Below are positions 7,855-15,208 of a stretch of DNA of 64,000 bases, in pieces. The stretch spans positions 1-64,000 of the forward strand of contig JAFQQN010000006.1 of the NCBI GenBank assembly GCA_017410605.1. The letters are read 5' to 3'. The translations under genes were made by a program, and so were the position numbers. This DNA comes from Clostridia bacterium. GTDB lineage: Bacteria; Bacillota; Clostridia; Oscillospirales; Acutalibacteraceae. Within the stretch, counting starts at the first letter, position 1, and each line of letters opens with the position of its first letter. The notes beneath the pieces are model-generated. The model saw nothing but the letters and a program-made list of their open reading frames with translations, did not search any database and was not told where the DNA came from.

Positions 7855-8808
7855 TCAGTTATTAAAGCCTACTTTTGCTTGATTTCTTACAGTTCCTAAG
7901 GTGTCGAGAGGGTTATAATCACTATAATCCTTAGACAAATCACTACTGAACATATTTACATACTCTTTTACCACAGTTAAATCACTATGACCGAGCAGTT
8001 TTTGAAGTCTAAAGATGTCCCCACCGTTGAGAATCCAACGTTTAGCGAATGTATGACGGTAAAGGTGGGCTGAGGTTTTGCTTACCCCTCTAGCCTTGTT
8101 ATACTTAGCCAACATTTCTTGATAGGAACGGATCTCGCCTTGTCCTCCGTAGGAATTACAGAAAACATAATCGTCAAGCTCTCCCTTGCGGTAAGTAAGG
8201 TATTCTTTCAGTATTACCGCCAACGATGAAGCCATAGGTACGATTTGAGCCTTACGGTTCTTCATTTTGTTAAGCTGGATAACGTTATTGTCAAAATCCA
8301 AGTCCCTAATTTGAAGATTCAAGACGGTTGATATACGGTTGCCAGTAGCAAGTAAGTAATTGGAAAATACCCACGTTTTGTACTCGTTGAACTCACAGCG
8401 TTTAAGGTTAGGTTTCTTCAACAGCTTTTTCAGTTCTTCATCGGTGTAGGTTTCCTTGATTTTCTTATCAGCCTTAGGCAGTTTAATTTTGTATTCGGGA
8501 GTAAAGCCGTTATTCATAAGGTAGTAGAAAAATGCTCTTATATCCCTTATGTAGGATTGGACGGTTATATCGTTGCACCCTCTCTTTTGTAGATAGAGGA
8601 TAAAGCCGTCAATAACGTCTTGGTCAATCTCAGACGGTTTCAGTTCCTTGCCGTTAAGGTACTTTTGAAATACTGAGAATCTAACCTCGTAGATTTCAAG
8701 TGTTTTGTCGGATAGGTTTCTAGCTCTGCATTTTGCCATATAGTCGGCAAAGCATTCTTCCAACGTTACGGTATCAGCGTCTAAGGGTTGCATTTTGATT
8801 TTTGCCAT
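7855..8808 (-). CDS. Tyrosine recombinase (integrase) of the element
   Basis: A 317-residue site-specific recombinase. Residues ~10-105 form the SAM-like core-binding domain (LEECFADYMAKCRARNLSDKT start). The catalytic domain shows R158 (ATGNRISTVL), H248xxR251 (AHLYRHTFAKR), H274 (LLGHSDL) and nucleophile Y283 (VVKEYVNMF). All expected residues are present and length is normal, so it should be active. It is one gene away from the right end, with the tRNA-Leu copy and attachment repeat beside its start. This fits it as the enzyme that recombines the ACCTGAATCT core of tRNA-Leu. ATG at 8808 follows AAGGAAGT. Confidence 0.92.
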   Translation of the reverse strand: MAKIKMQPLDADTVTLEECFADYMAKCRARNLSDKTLEIYEVRFSVFQKYLNGKELKPSEIDQDVIDGFILYLQKRGCNDITVQSYIRDIRAFFYYLMNNGFTPEYKIKLPKADKKIKETYTDEELKKLLKKPNLKRCEFNEYKTWVFSNYLLATGNRISTVLNLQIRDLDFDNNVIQLNKMKNRKAQIVPMASSLAVILKEYLTYRKGELDDYVFCNSYGGQGEIRSYQEMLAKYNKARGVSKTSAHLYRHTFAKRWILNGGDIFRLQKLLGHSDLTVVKEYVNMFSSDLSKDYSDYNPLDTLGTVRNQAKVGFNN

Positions 8809-8903
8809 AATAAATTACTTCCTTTCATAAAAAAATTTCACTCGTCGGACTACCTCAAATGAGTTTTGAAATCCTACGAATGAAATCTAAGCCATTATTA
8901 TGG

Positions 8904-8944
8904 AAAAAGAAAAGACCTTGTAAACTGTAATAGCTTACAAGGTC
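8904..8944 (-). terminator. Terminator of the intact tRNA-Leu
   Basis: A 12-bp GACCTTGTAAGC / GTTTACAAGGTC stem just after the CCA end is followed on the reverse strand by TTTTCTTTTTCC. Confidence 0.8.
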
Positions 8945-8946
8945 GG

Positions 8947-9033
8947 TGGTGCGGGTAACAGGACTTGAACCTGCACAGCCTTGCGACCAATAGAACCTGA
9001 ATCTATCGCGTCTGCCAATTCCGCCATACCCGC
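8947..9033 (-). tRNA. tRNA-Leu(CAG), intact, inside the element
   Basis: 87 nt including encoded CCA. The acceptor stem is GCGGGTA/TACCCGC with discriminator A. The anticodon stem ATAGA/TCTAT frames the loop TTCAGGT, so the anticodon is CAG. The long variable arm is typical of leucine. It is the same isoacceptor as the split gene but differs in several stem positions. Its anticodon loop carries the same integration core (8994-9004). No strong promoter is seen directly upstream. Confidence 0.93.
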
Positions 9034-9121
9034 ATATAGGTTTACCTTATTTTTACTGACGGAGAGGTAACACCTCCGTAGTTGTACCTAAAATCCAGTA
9101 TTTTTCACTCTTAGAATGAAT

Positions 9122-9231
9122 ACCTGAATCTTACGTGCCAACCGCACACCGCTTTTCTGCTGAGAATGCCAGTCTTTTCGGGATATTTCGGCGGTTCGGA
9201 AACTCGTCAAAAATGGTGTAAAAACCTGAAT
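9122..9231. repeat. Right 110-bp terminal direct repeat of the element
   Basis: A perfect copy of 1001-1110. It begins with ACCTGAATCT and ends with AACCTGAAT, which continues into the tRNA-Leu 5' half. Confidence 0.95.
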
Positions 9232-9262
9232 CTAGCGCGTCTGCCAGTTCCGCCATATCCGC
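9223..9262 (-). tRNA. Split tRNA-Leu(CAG), 5' half
   Basis: Minus-strand 5' acceptor strand GCGGATA, D arm (GGCGGAACTGGCAGACGC) and the 5' side of the anticodon arm to the core AGATTCAGGTT. It completes the 3' half at 953-1010. Past the core it runs into element DNA that does not resemble a tRNA, so no complete tRNA can be processed from it. Confidence 0.9.
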
Positions 9263-9369
9263 ATATTAAGTTAACCTCTATTTTTACACGGCGAGGCAAC
9301 CGAGTTGGAGCTTACTTTCGGATAAATCTTACTTTTCTGCTTAATCCACTGCCTTTTTACAACAAGAGT

Positions 9370-9398
9370 ATTATACTTTAAATATAAACCGTTGTCAA
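9370..9398 (-). promoter_or_regulatory. Consensus sigma-A promoter of the split tRNA-Leu
   Basis: Read on the minus strand: TTGACA, 17-bp spacer, TATAAT, about 105 bases before the tRNA 5' half. It is the native tRNA promoter. No terminator is seen between it and the intact tRNA-Leu at 8947-9033, so it may now transcribe that gene. The rest of 9267-9640 contains only the operon promoter at 9549-9577. Confidence 0.85.
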
Positions 9399-9548
9399 GG
9401 TCAATTTTGGGCTTTTTGGCTTTACTTTATTTGCCGAATCAATCTAAAAATATTTCAAACATGCGCATAGCCGGGAAGACTTTAAAGGTAACAGTTATAT
9501 TATTAAAATAATCCTCTTGCTCAATGTATAAAATAATAATTTTATCTA

Positions 9549-9577
9549 TTGTAAATTTTATATATTTGTGATATTAT
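9549..9577 (+). promoter_or_regulatory. Candidate promoter of the exopolysaccharide operon
   Basis: TTGTAA, 17-bp spacer, TATTAT, about 60 bases before the first glycosyltransferase start. Confidence 0.45.
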
Positions 9578-9640
9578 ATAAGATGTAAAATCATATTTAA
9601 ACAAGATTTTACAATACACAAAAATAAGGGTGGACGAGCT

Positions 9641-10759
9641 TTGGAAAAGAGAATATTGTTTACTGCAAATTTAAGCTCATTTTTTATTAAGTTTTTAATA
9701 CCGCAGCTGAAATGGTTTAAGGATAACGGCTATGAGGTTCATATTGCCGCTAAAATGGAAAATTTTGAAATACCTTACTGTGACAAGGTGTTTGATGTTG
9801 ATTTTGCCCGCGGCTTTAACCTAAAGCAAAATATAACCTCTTATAAGCAAATGGTGGAAATTTTTAAAAATAACCAATATGATATTGTAAGCTGTCATAC
9901 ACCTTTTGGCGGCGCCATTACAAGATTAGCCGCAAAAAAGGTTAAACCCCAGAATACCAGAATGGTTTATATGGCTCACGGCTTTCATTTTTATAAGGGT
10001 GCGCCAAAGCATAAATATTGGCTTTTTTACACGGCTGAAAAGTGGTTGGCAAAATATACCGACGAAATTATAACCATAAACCTTGAAGATTATGAGGTTG
10101 CAAAGGCAGATTTTGATACAACAGTTTCTTATGTTGAGGGTGTTGGTCTGGATAAAGCAAAGTTTGAGTTCCCCTTTGATGACGCCGAAAAGGACGAGCT
10201 TAAAAGGTCTTTAGGTATAACCGATGGCGATTTTGTTATGATATACCCAGCCGAGCTGCTTCCCAGAAAAAGGCAAGAATGGCTTATTAACACCTTGGCC
10301 CCCCTAATGCAAGAAAACCCTGCATTTAAACTGCTCTTACCGGGAAAAGATTCTATGAACGGCTTTTGCCAGGCCCTGGCCAAAAAGCACGGGCTTGAGG
10401 AAAAAATACATTTTCTCGGGTTCAGGCGTGATATTCCAAAGCTTATAAAAATATCCGATATTGCTGTTAGCTCCTCTAATCAAGAGGGTCTTCCTGTTAA
10501 TGTTATGGAGGCAATATATGTTGGTTTGCCCATTGTGGCAACCGCCTGCCGTGGCAATGCCGATTTAATTGATAATGGTAAAAACGGTTATATTGTTGAT
10601 ATTAATGACAGTAAGGGCTTTTGTGAAAATGTTATGAAGGTTTATAATATGACCCAAAGCCAAAGGGAAGAAATTAAAGAGTACGATAAAACCGTTATAA
10701 AGCAATATTTACTTGAAAATGTAATAGAAAAGATAGTGAATATATATTTGAATAAGTAG
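9641..10759 (+). CDS. GT4-family glycosyltransferase
   Basis: A 372-residue cytoplasmic or membrane-bound glycosyltransferase of GT-B fold. The N-terminal half is the acceptor-side domain typical of capsule GT4 enzymes (HGFHFYKGAP, WLAKYTDEIITINLEDY). The C-terminal half binds the nucleotide sugar and ends with the EX7E motif EGLPVNVME. It would add a sugar to the lipid-linked repeat unit. I used the TTG at 9641, preceded by GGGTGG, because the N-terminal LFTAN strand begins right after it. It is first in a six-gene-length forward run of polysaccharide genes with tiny gaps. The donor sugar cannot be told. Confidence 0.85.
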   Translation: MEKRILFTANLSSFFIKFLIPQLKWFKDNGYEVHIAAKMENFEIPYCDKVFDVDFARGFNLKQNITSYKQMVEIFKNNQYDIVSCHTPFGGAITRLAAKKVKPQNTRMVYMAHGFHFYKGAPKHKYWLFYTAEKWLAKYTDEIITINLEDYEVAKADFDTTVSYVEGVGLDKAKFEFPFDDAEKDELKRSLGITDGDFVMIYPAELLPRKRQEWLINTLAPLMQENPAFKLLLPGKDSMNGFCQALAKKHGLEEKIHFLGFRRDIPKLIKISDIAVSSSNQEGLPVNVMEAIYVGLPIVATACRGNADLIDNGKNGYIVDINDSKGFCENVMKVYNMTQSQREEIKEYDKTVIKQYLLENVIEKIVNIYLNK

Positions 10760-10769
10760 GGTTGTTTTC

Positions 10770-11729
10770 ATGAAAAAGCTAACAATAGTTATTCCTGTCT
10801 ATAATGCTGAGGCCTATATAAAAAGGTGCCTTGACAGCGTTGTTGAAAATGAAGCTTTTGTTGAAGAGCTTATTTTAATTGACGATGGCTCGTCAGACAA
10901 TGGCGCAGAAATTTGCAAGGCATACGCTCAAAAATATTCATATATTAAATATTTTTATCAGCAAAATAGTGGTCCCTCTGCCGCCCGAAACAAGGGTTTG
11001 TCCTTGGCAAGTGGTGAATATATAATGTTTTTAGACAGTGATGATTATATTGAAGACCTTAGTGAGGTTCATAGGGTTTTAGGACAATATAACAGCGATT
11101 ATTACATTTTCCCAAATCTGGAAAAAATAAATAGAGAAAACAGCCCCAAAACAAATATTAAAGAGGATAAATATAAAGTTTCTCAAAGCCAAGAGATTAT
11201 AAGGCTTCTCATAAAAGAGGAAAAAATCAATTCTCCCTGTTCTAAGGTATATAAAAGAAAGATAATTAAAGAGCATAATATAAGCTTTAACAGTCAATAT
11301 AATATGGCTGAAGACCTGCTTTTTAATATGGAATATTTGAATTGCTGTGATAATTTTGTGGTTAACTGCACCCCATTTTATTATTATTGCTTTGTTAACT
11401 CTGAGTCGCTAACCCAAAGGTACATAGAAAATAAATATGATATGCTAATGGCGGTTAACCAAAGGCTTAAAGAGATATTCGGTAATTTGTCAGTAGACGA
11501 TATGTATGATTTTTTGGTTTACAAAAACACCTTTTCGTCGATTAAAGATTTTTCTCATAGTGGTTGTAAATTAAGCTTAAGAGAAAAGCTTTTAAAAATT
11601 AAAAAATATAAAAAACAAACCTCTAAAAAGATAATTACAAATTGCGGTCTTAAAATGTTGGTATGGAGTTTGATTTTTTGTATCTTCCCTAGAGGAATGA
11701 TATATCTATTTACAAAAATAGGAGGTTAA
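10770..11729 (+). CDS. GT2-family glycosyltransferase
   Basis: A 319-residue GT-A enzyme: opening TIVIPVYNAEAYIKRCLDS, nucleotide-binding LIDDGSSDNG, and the DXD-type LDSDDYIE metal site. The C-terminal part is basic with a hydrophobic end (LVWSLIFCIFPRGMIYLF) that probably holds it to the membrane. It acts on the lipid-linked sugar in the exopolysaccharide pathway. It lies 10 bases after the first glycosyltransferase and one base before the fusion gene. Confidence 0.88.
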   Translation: MKKLTIVIPVYNAEAYIKRCLDSVVENEAFVEELILIDDGSSDNGAEICKAYAQKYSYIKYFYQQNSGPSAARNKGLSLASGEYIMFLDSDDYIEDLSEVHRVLGQYNSDYYIFPNLEKINRENSPKTNIKEDKYKVSQSQEIIRLLIKEEKINSPCSKVYKRKIIKEHNISFNSQYNMAEDLLFNMEYLNCCDNFVVNCTPFYYYCFVNSESLTQRYIENKYDMLMAVNQRLKEIFGNLSVDDMYDFLVYKNTFSSIKDFSHSGCKLSLREKLLKIKKYKKQTSKKIITNCGLKMLVWSLIFCIFPRGMIYLFTKIGG

Positions 11730-11730
11730 A

Positions 11731-14700
11731 ATGAAGGTTATAAATAATGTTGTGCAAAAGGTTTTTGATATTGGCTTTTTTAAGCTAGTTTTTTTAATTT
11801 CCTGTTTTTTTTATTGTATTCCATTTACCAACTTTTTGTTAGTGAGTGTTTTTAAGGTTTTTATTTTTTGGGGAATAGCAATTTTTTTGTATAATTATTT
11901 CTGCAATAAAAAATATGTTCTTAAAAAGGCAGACTATCTGTTATTTGGTTTTTTAGGTTTGGCAGCACTAAGCTGTGTGTTTAATTTCAGGCAAAACCTT
12001 GTTCAAAATGTAATTGCAGTGGCATATTTGTTTGTTCAAACAGTTTTAATGGTTTCTTATAACAGAAAACCTTCTTTAGACCAAACGGTTAAAGAAATTA
12101 AAATGTTTGCAAATGCGGCGGTTATTTTAACCTTCCCCTGCGCTGTTCTTTCAATTTTAATTTTTTTGCTAAACTTTAAGTTTTCCTTTAGAGTAGGCTT
12201 TCAGCAGTATGTTTTCGGTGTTTTTGAGGGTCGTTTGTGGGGCATACAGGGCAACCCAAATACCTTGGCTCAGTTTGCTCTTGTTTCAATTTGGTTAAGC
12301 ATAATTTTGCTTTTTATAAACAAAAAATACGGTGGTAAAAAAGGGCAAAGAGTTTTCCTTTATACTAATATAGTATTACAAATAATTTGTTGTGTTTTGT
12401 CAAATTCCCGTTCAACTATAATAGGTGCCTGTGTAGCTGTTTTTGCCTTTGCCCTGGCTTTAATAGGCCTTAAGAAAAGAAAAGCCGACCAAAATGTTTT
12501 AAAGGCAATTTTCAAAAATTCTTTAACAACTGTTTTAAAACTTGCTAGTGTGGTTATTTGTGTGGTTCTTGTTTTTGTAGTTGTAAAACAAGGTATGAGA
12601 ATTGCTTCTATTCCTTTTAAAAATGTTGACCTTGATTTTCTGCCGGTTTATGAAGAAGAAGCACCTGAAGATACTGAACAAAATAAGCCTCAGAGTAACA
12701 TAAACAAAACCGATAGAGAATATTTAACCGACGATTATTCTAACGGTAGATTAGAAATATGGCAGGGTGCTGCTAAGGTTATACTTAAAAACCCCATTTT
12801 CGGTGTGGGCGTTAAAAATATAAACGAAAGTGTTAATGCATTTTTAAGCGAGACCACTGTAGCTGCCACCCCAAAGCTTTCTGAAAATATGCACAACATT
12901 TATATTCAGGTGTTGGTAGCTAACGGTATAGTTGCCTTCCTATTTTTTGTTTTATACCTGGCAATCACCGTCTTAAAAAATATAAAATTTTTATTTACCT
13001 TCAATTCAGATGATGAAAATAACAAATTTATATTTAAACTGGTTTTGGCCCATTTATGCTTGATTGGCGGGTTACTCATAATCAATTTGTTTGATTCAAA
13101 CCTTCTTTATTTTTGCTCAATATTCATGGTTCCGGTGTTCTGGTCTTCTATTTCTCATATTAATGCTCTCAAAGACAGCGTCACAGGTAAAAAGAAAAGA
13201 GTGTTATTTTCTATTAGCAATCTTGGTGGCGGCGGCGCCGAAAAAGTGCTTATGGATGTAACCAACAATATGAATTTTGAAGAGAATGAGGTTGAGGTTC
13301 AAACAATTTTCAATGAAGGAAAATATATAAAAGAATTAAATGAGAATATAAAATATTCCTATATCTTAAAAAAGCCCACTCTTCTTAAGAAAAGAATTTT
13401 AAGCAGAGTTATTAAATATTTCCCAGAAAAATTTGTTTACAACTTTTTTATTTATAAAAATTATGATGTAGAAATAGCATTTTTAGAGTCGTTACCCGTT
13501 AAACTTCTTTGCGGTAGTAACTCTTCTGCAATAAAGGTTGCCTGGCTTCATGCAGATATTTTTTCTGTAAAAGAAACTTTGGCTCTGTTTATAAACAAAA
13601 AAAGACTTACAAAGTGTTATCAAAGCTTTGACAGGGTAGTTTGCGTTTCCGACAGTGTTAGAGAGTCTTTTGTTTCTAATACAAAATTATATCAAAATGC
13701 GGTTACCATTTATAACCCTATTGATAAAAAACAAATTATAGAAAAAGCCGGGCTTAATTGTGATATTAAGGCCGATAAAAACAAATTTACCATTGTAACC
13801 GTTGGCAGTCTTACTTATGCCAAGGGCTTTTTAAGGTTGTGCCAGGTTATAGAAAAAATAGCCGAGAAAAATAAAAACATAGAATTGTGGATAGTGGGAG
13901 AAGGCCCTGAAAGAGCAACGCTGGAAAGTTTTATAAACGAAAAACAGCTTGGTGAATATATTAAGCTTTTAGGCTTTAAAGATAACCCATATTCCTATTT
14001 AAACCAAGCAGACCTTTTTGTATCAAGCTCTATTACCGAGGGTTATAGTCTTGTTTTGGCCGAGGCTATGGTTCTGGGTATTCCTGTATTAAGCACTAAC
14101 ACAAACGGACCGGCAAATGTGTTGCAAAACGGCAAATATGGCTGTATTGTGGAAAATTCCTTTGAGGGGTTATATGATGGCATAAAAAATTTAATAGATA
14201 ACCCAAACGAGCTAAATAAGGTTAAAGAAAAGGTTTTGCAAAGGCAAGGCTTCTTCAAGCTTGAAGAAAAAATAGAGCAGGTTGAAAATTTATTTAAGCT
14301 AAAGGATAATATTAATAAAGAAAGCGACCTGTTTTGTACAGTATTTACTCCAGCATATAACAGAGGTTATATTATAGAAAAGCTATATAACTCTCTTAAA
14401 AACCAGACCTGCACCGATTTTGAATGGGTGGTTGTAGATGATGGAAGCACTGACAACACCGAAGAGTTGTTTAAAAAGTGGTGCAAGGAGGAAAATTCTT
14501 TTAAAATTAATTATATTAAGGTTCAAAACGGAGGTAAACAACGGGCCATTAATAAAGGCGTTTCGGTGGCAAGGGGAAAAATGTTTTTTATAGTTGATTC
14601 CGACGATTCCCTTACCGAAAATGCCGTTGAAAGACTTAAATTCTATGAGGGAACTATAAAGAATTATAATAATTTTGCCGGTATTTCCGGGCTTAGAGGC

Positions 14701-15207
14701 TATAATAGAGAAAAAGTTATAGGCGAACGGAATGGGGCAGAATATATTGACGCCTTTGGACAGGAAAGAGAAAAGTATAACCTGTTGGGCGATAAGGCCG
14801 AGTGTTATTACACAGATTTGCTTAAAAGATACCTTTTCCCTGAGGTTATAGGCGAAAAATTTGTCACAGAGTGCATTGTTTGGGACAAAATTTCCTTCGA
14901 TGGGTATAAAATCAGGTGGTTTGATGAGATAATTTATCTCGGCGAATATCTTGAGGACGGCTATACAAGTGAGGGCACCTCTTTATTCGACAAAAATCCT
15001 ATAGGATTTTTGCTTTATGTTAGGAACGAAAAGCTGTATTTCCCTTTAGACATTAAAAAACAAATAGGAAACTATTACCGTTATTTTAAAATGATGAAAG
15101 AAAGCAAATCTTTAGGCGAAATTTCTGAAGATCTGCTTACAAGCAAGTCTTTTATTAAATTCTGCGACCTTTTATACAACGTTAAGCTTAAAATTAAGGG
15201 AAGATAA
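11731..15207 (+). CDS. Fusion: O-antigen-type polymerase + GT4 + GT2
   Basis: A 1158-residue protein of three complete parts. Residues ~1-480 form a multi-span membrane protein of the O-antigen polymerase/ligase (Wzy/WaaL) type, with the large outer loop after residue ~295 and the signatures GRLEIWQGA, NPIFGVG and MHNIYIQVLVANG. Residues ~488-860 form a GT4 glycosyltransferase (SNLGGGGAEKVL start, VGSLTYAKGF, EX7E in EGYSLVLAE). Residues ~865-1158 form a GT2 enzyme (TPAYNRGY, VVDDGSTDN, VDSDDS). AGGAGGT precedes the ATG. The frame is open throughout. The chain would link subunit assembly and polymerisation in one polypeptide with both catalytic parts in the cytoplasm. A fusion by assembly error is unlikely because two joins would both need to stay in frame. 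Confidence 0.9.
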   Translation: MKVINNVVQKVFDIGFFKLVFLISCFFYCIPFTNFLLVSVFKVFIFWGIAIFLYNYFCNKKYVLKKADYLLFGFLGLAALSCVFNFRQNLVQNVIAVAYLFVQTVLMVSYNRKPSLDQTVKEIKMFANAAVILTFPCAVLSILIFLLNFKFSFRVGFQQYVFGVFEGRLWGIQGNPNTLAQFALVSIWLSIILLFINKKYGGKKGQRVFLYTNIVLQIICCVLSNSRSTIIGACVAVFAFALALIGLKKRKADQNVLKAIFKNSLTTVLKLASVVICVVLVFVVVKQGMRIASIPFKNVDLDFLPVYEEEAPEDTEQNKPQSNINKTDREYLTDDYSNGRLEIWQGAAKVILKNPIFGVGVKNINESVNAFLSETTVAATPKLSENMHNIYIQVLVANGIVAFLFFVLYLAITVLKNIKFLFTFNSDDENNKFIFKLVLAHLCLIGGLLIINLFDSNLLYFCSIFMVPVFWSSISHINALKDSVTGKKKRVLFSISNLGGGGAEKVLMDVTNNMNFEENEVEVQTIFNEGKYIKELNENIKYSYILKKPTLLKKRILSRVIKYFPEKFVYNFFIYKNYDVEIAFLESLPVKLLCGSNSSAIKVAWLHADIFSVKETLALFINKKRLTKCYQSFDRVVCVSDSVRESFVSNTKLYQNAVTIYNPIDKKQIIEKAGLNCDIKADKNKFTIVTVGSLTYAKGFLRLCQVIEKIAEKNKNIELWIVGEGPERATLESFINEKQLGEYIKLLGFKDNPYSYLNQADLFVSSSITEGYSLVLAEAMVLGIPVLSTNTNGPANVLQNGKYGCIVENSFEGLYDGIKNLIDNPNELNKVKEKVLQRQGFFKLEEKIEQVENLFKLKDNINKESDLFCTVFTPAYNRGYIIEKLYNSLKNQTCTDFEWVVVDDGSTDNTEELFKKWCKEENSFKINYIKVQNGGKQRAINKGVSVARGKMFFIVDSDDSLTENAVERLKFYEGTIKNYNNFAGISGLRGYNREKVIGERNGAEYIDAFGQEREKYNLLGDKAECYYTDLLKRYLFPEVIGEKFVTECIVWDKISFDGYKIRWFDEIIYLGEYLEDGYTSEGTSLFDKNPIGFLLYVRNEKLYFPLDIKKQIGNYYRYFKMMKESKSLGEISEDLLTSKSFIKFCDLLYNVKLKIKGR

Positions 15208-15208
15208 T

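Larger units (their letters stand above)
1011..9231. mobile_element. 8.2-kb integrative element in tRNA-Leu(CAG)
   Basis: The element is bounded by 110-bp identical repeats and by two halves of one tRNA-Leu gene. Its cargo in order is: two helicase/primase-like ATPases (minus), a lipoprotein (minus), an XRE regulator with a cohesin-dockerin protein (plus), a DUF6809 protein (minus), a short unknown protein and an integrase (minus), and an intact tRNA-Leu(CAG). There are no capsid, relaxase or conjugation genes. It is therefore a small satellite-like or mobilizable island and not a complete phage or ICE. Recombination between the cores at 1000-1010 and 9223-9233 would remove it and restore the tRNA exactly. 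Confidence 0.85.

Noticed and set aside
953-9262. Group I or other intron in the tRNA-Leu anticodon loop
   Set aside because: The separation is 8.2 kb with an integrase, terminal repeats and many genes on both strands, so it is an integrated element and not an intron.
9166-9381. 71-codon forward frame across the right repeat and the tRNA-Leu 5' half
   Set aside because: It reads through the terminal repeat, a tRNA half and a promoter in the opposite sense; there is no ribosome site.
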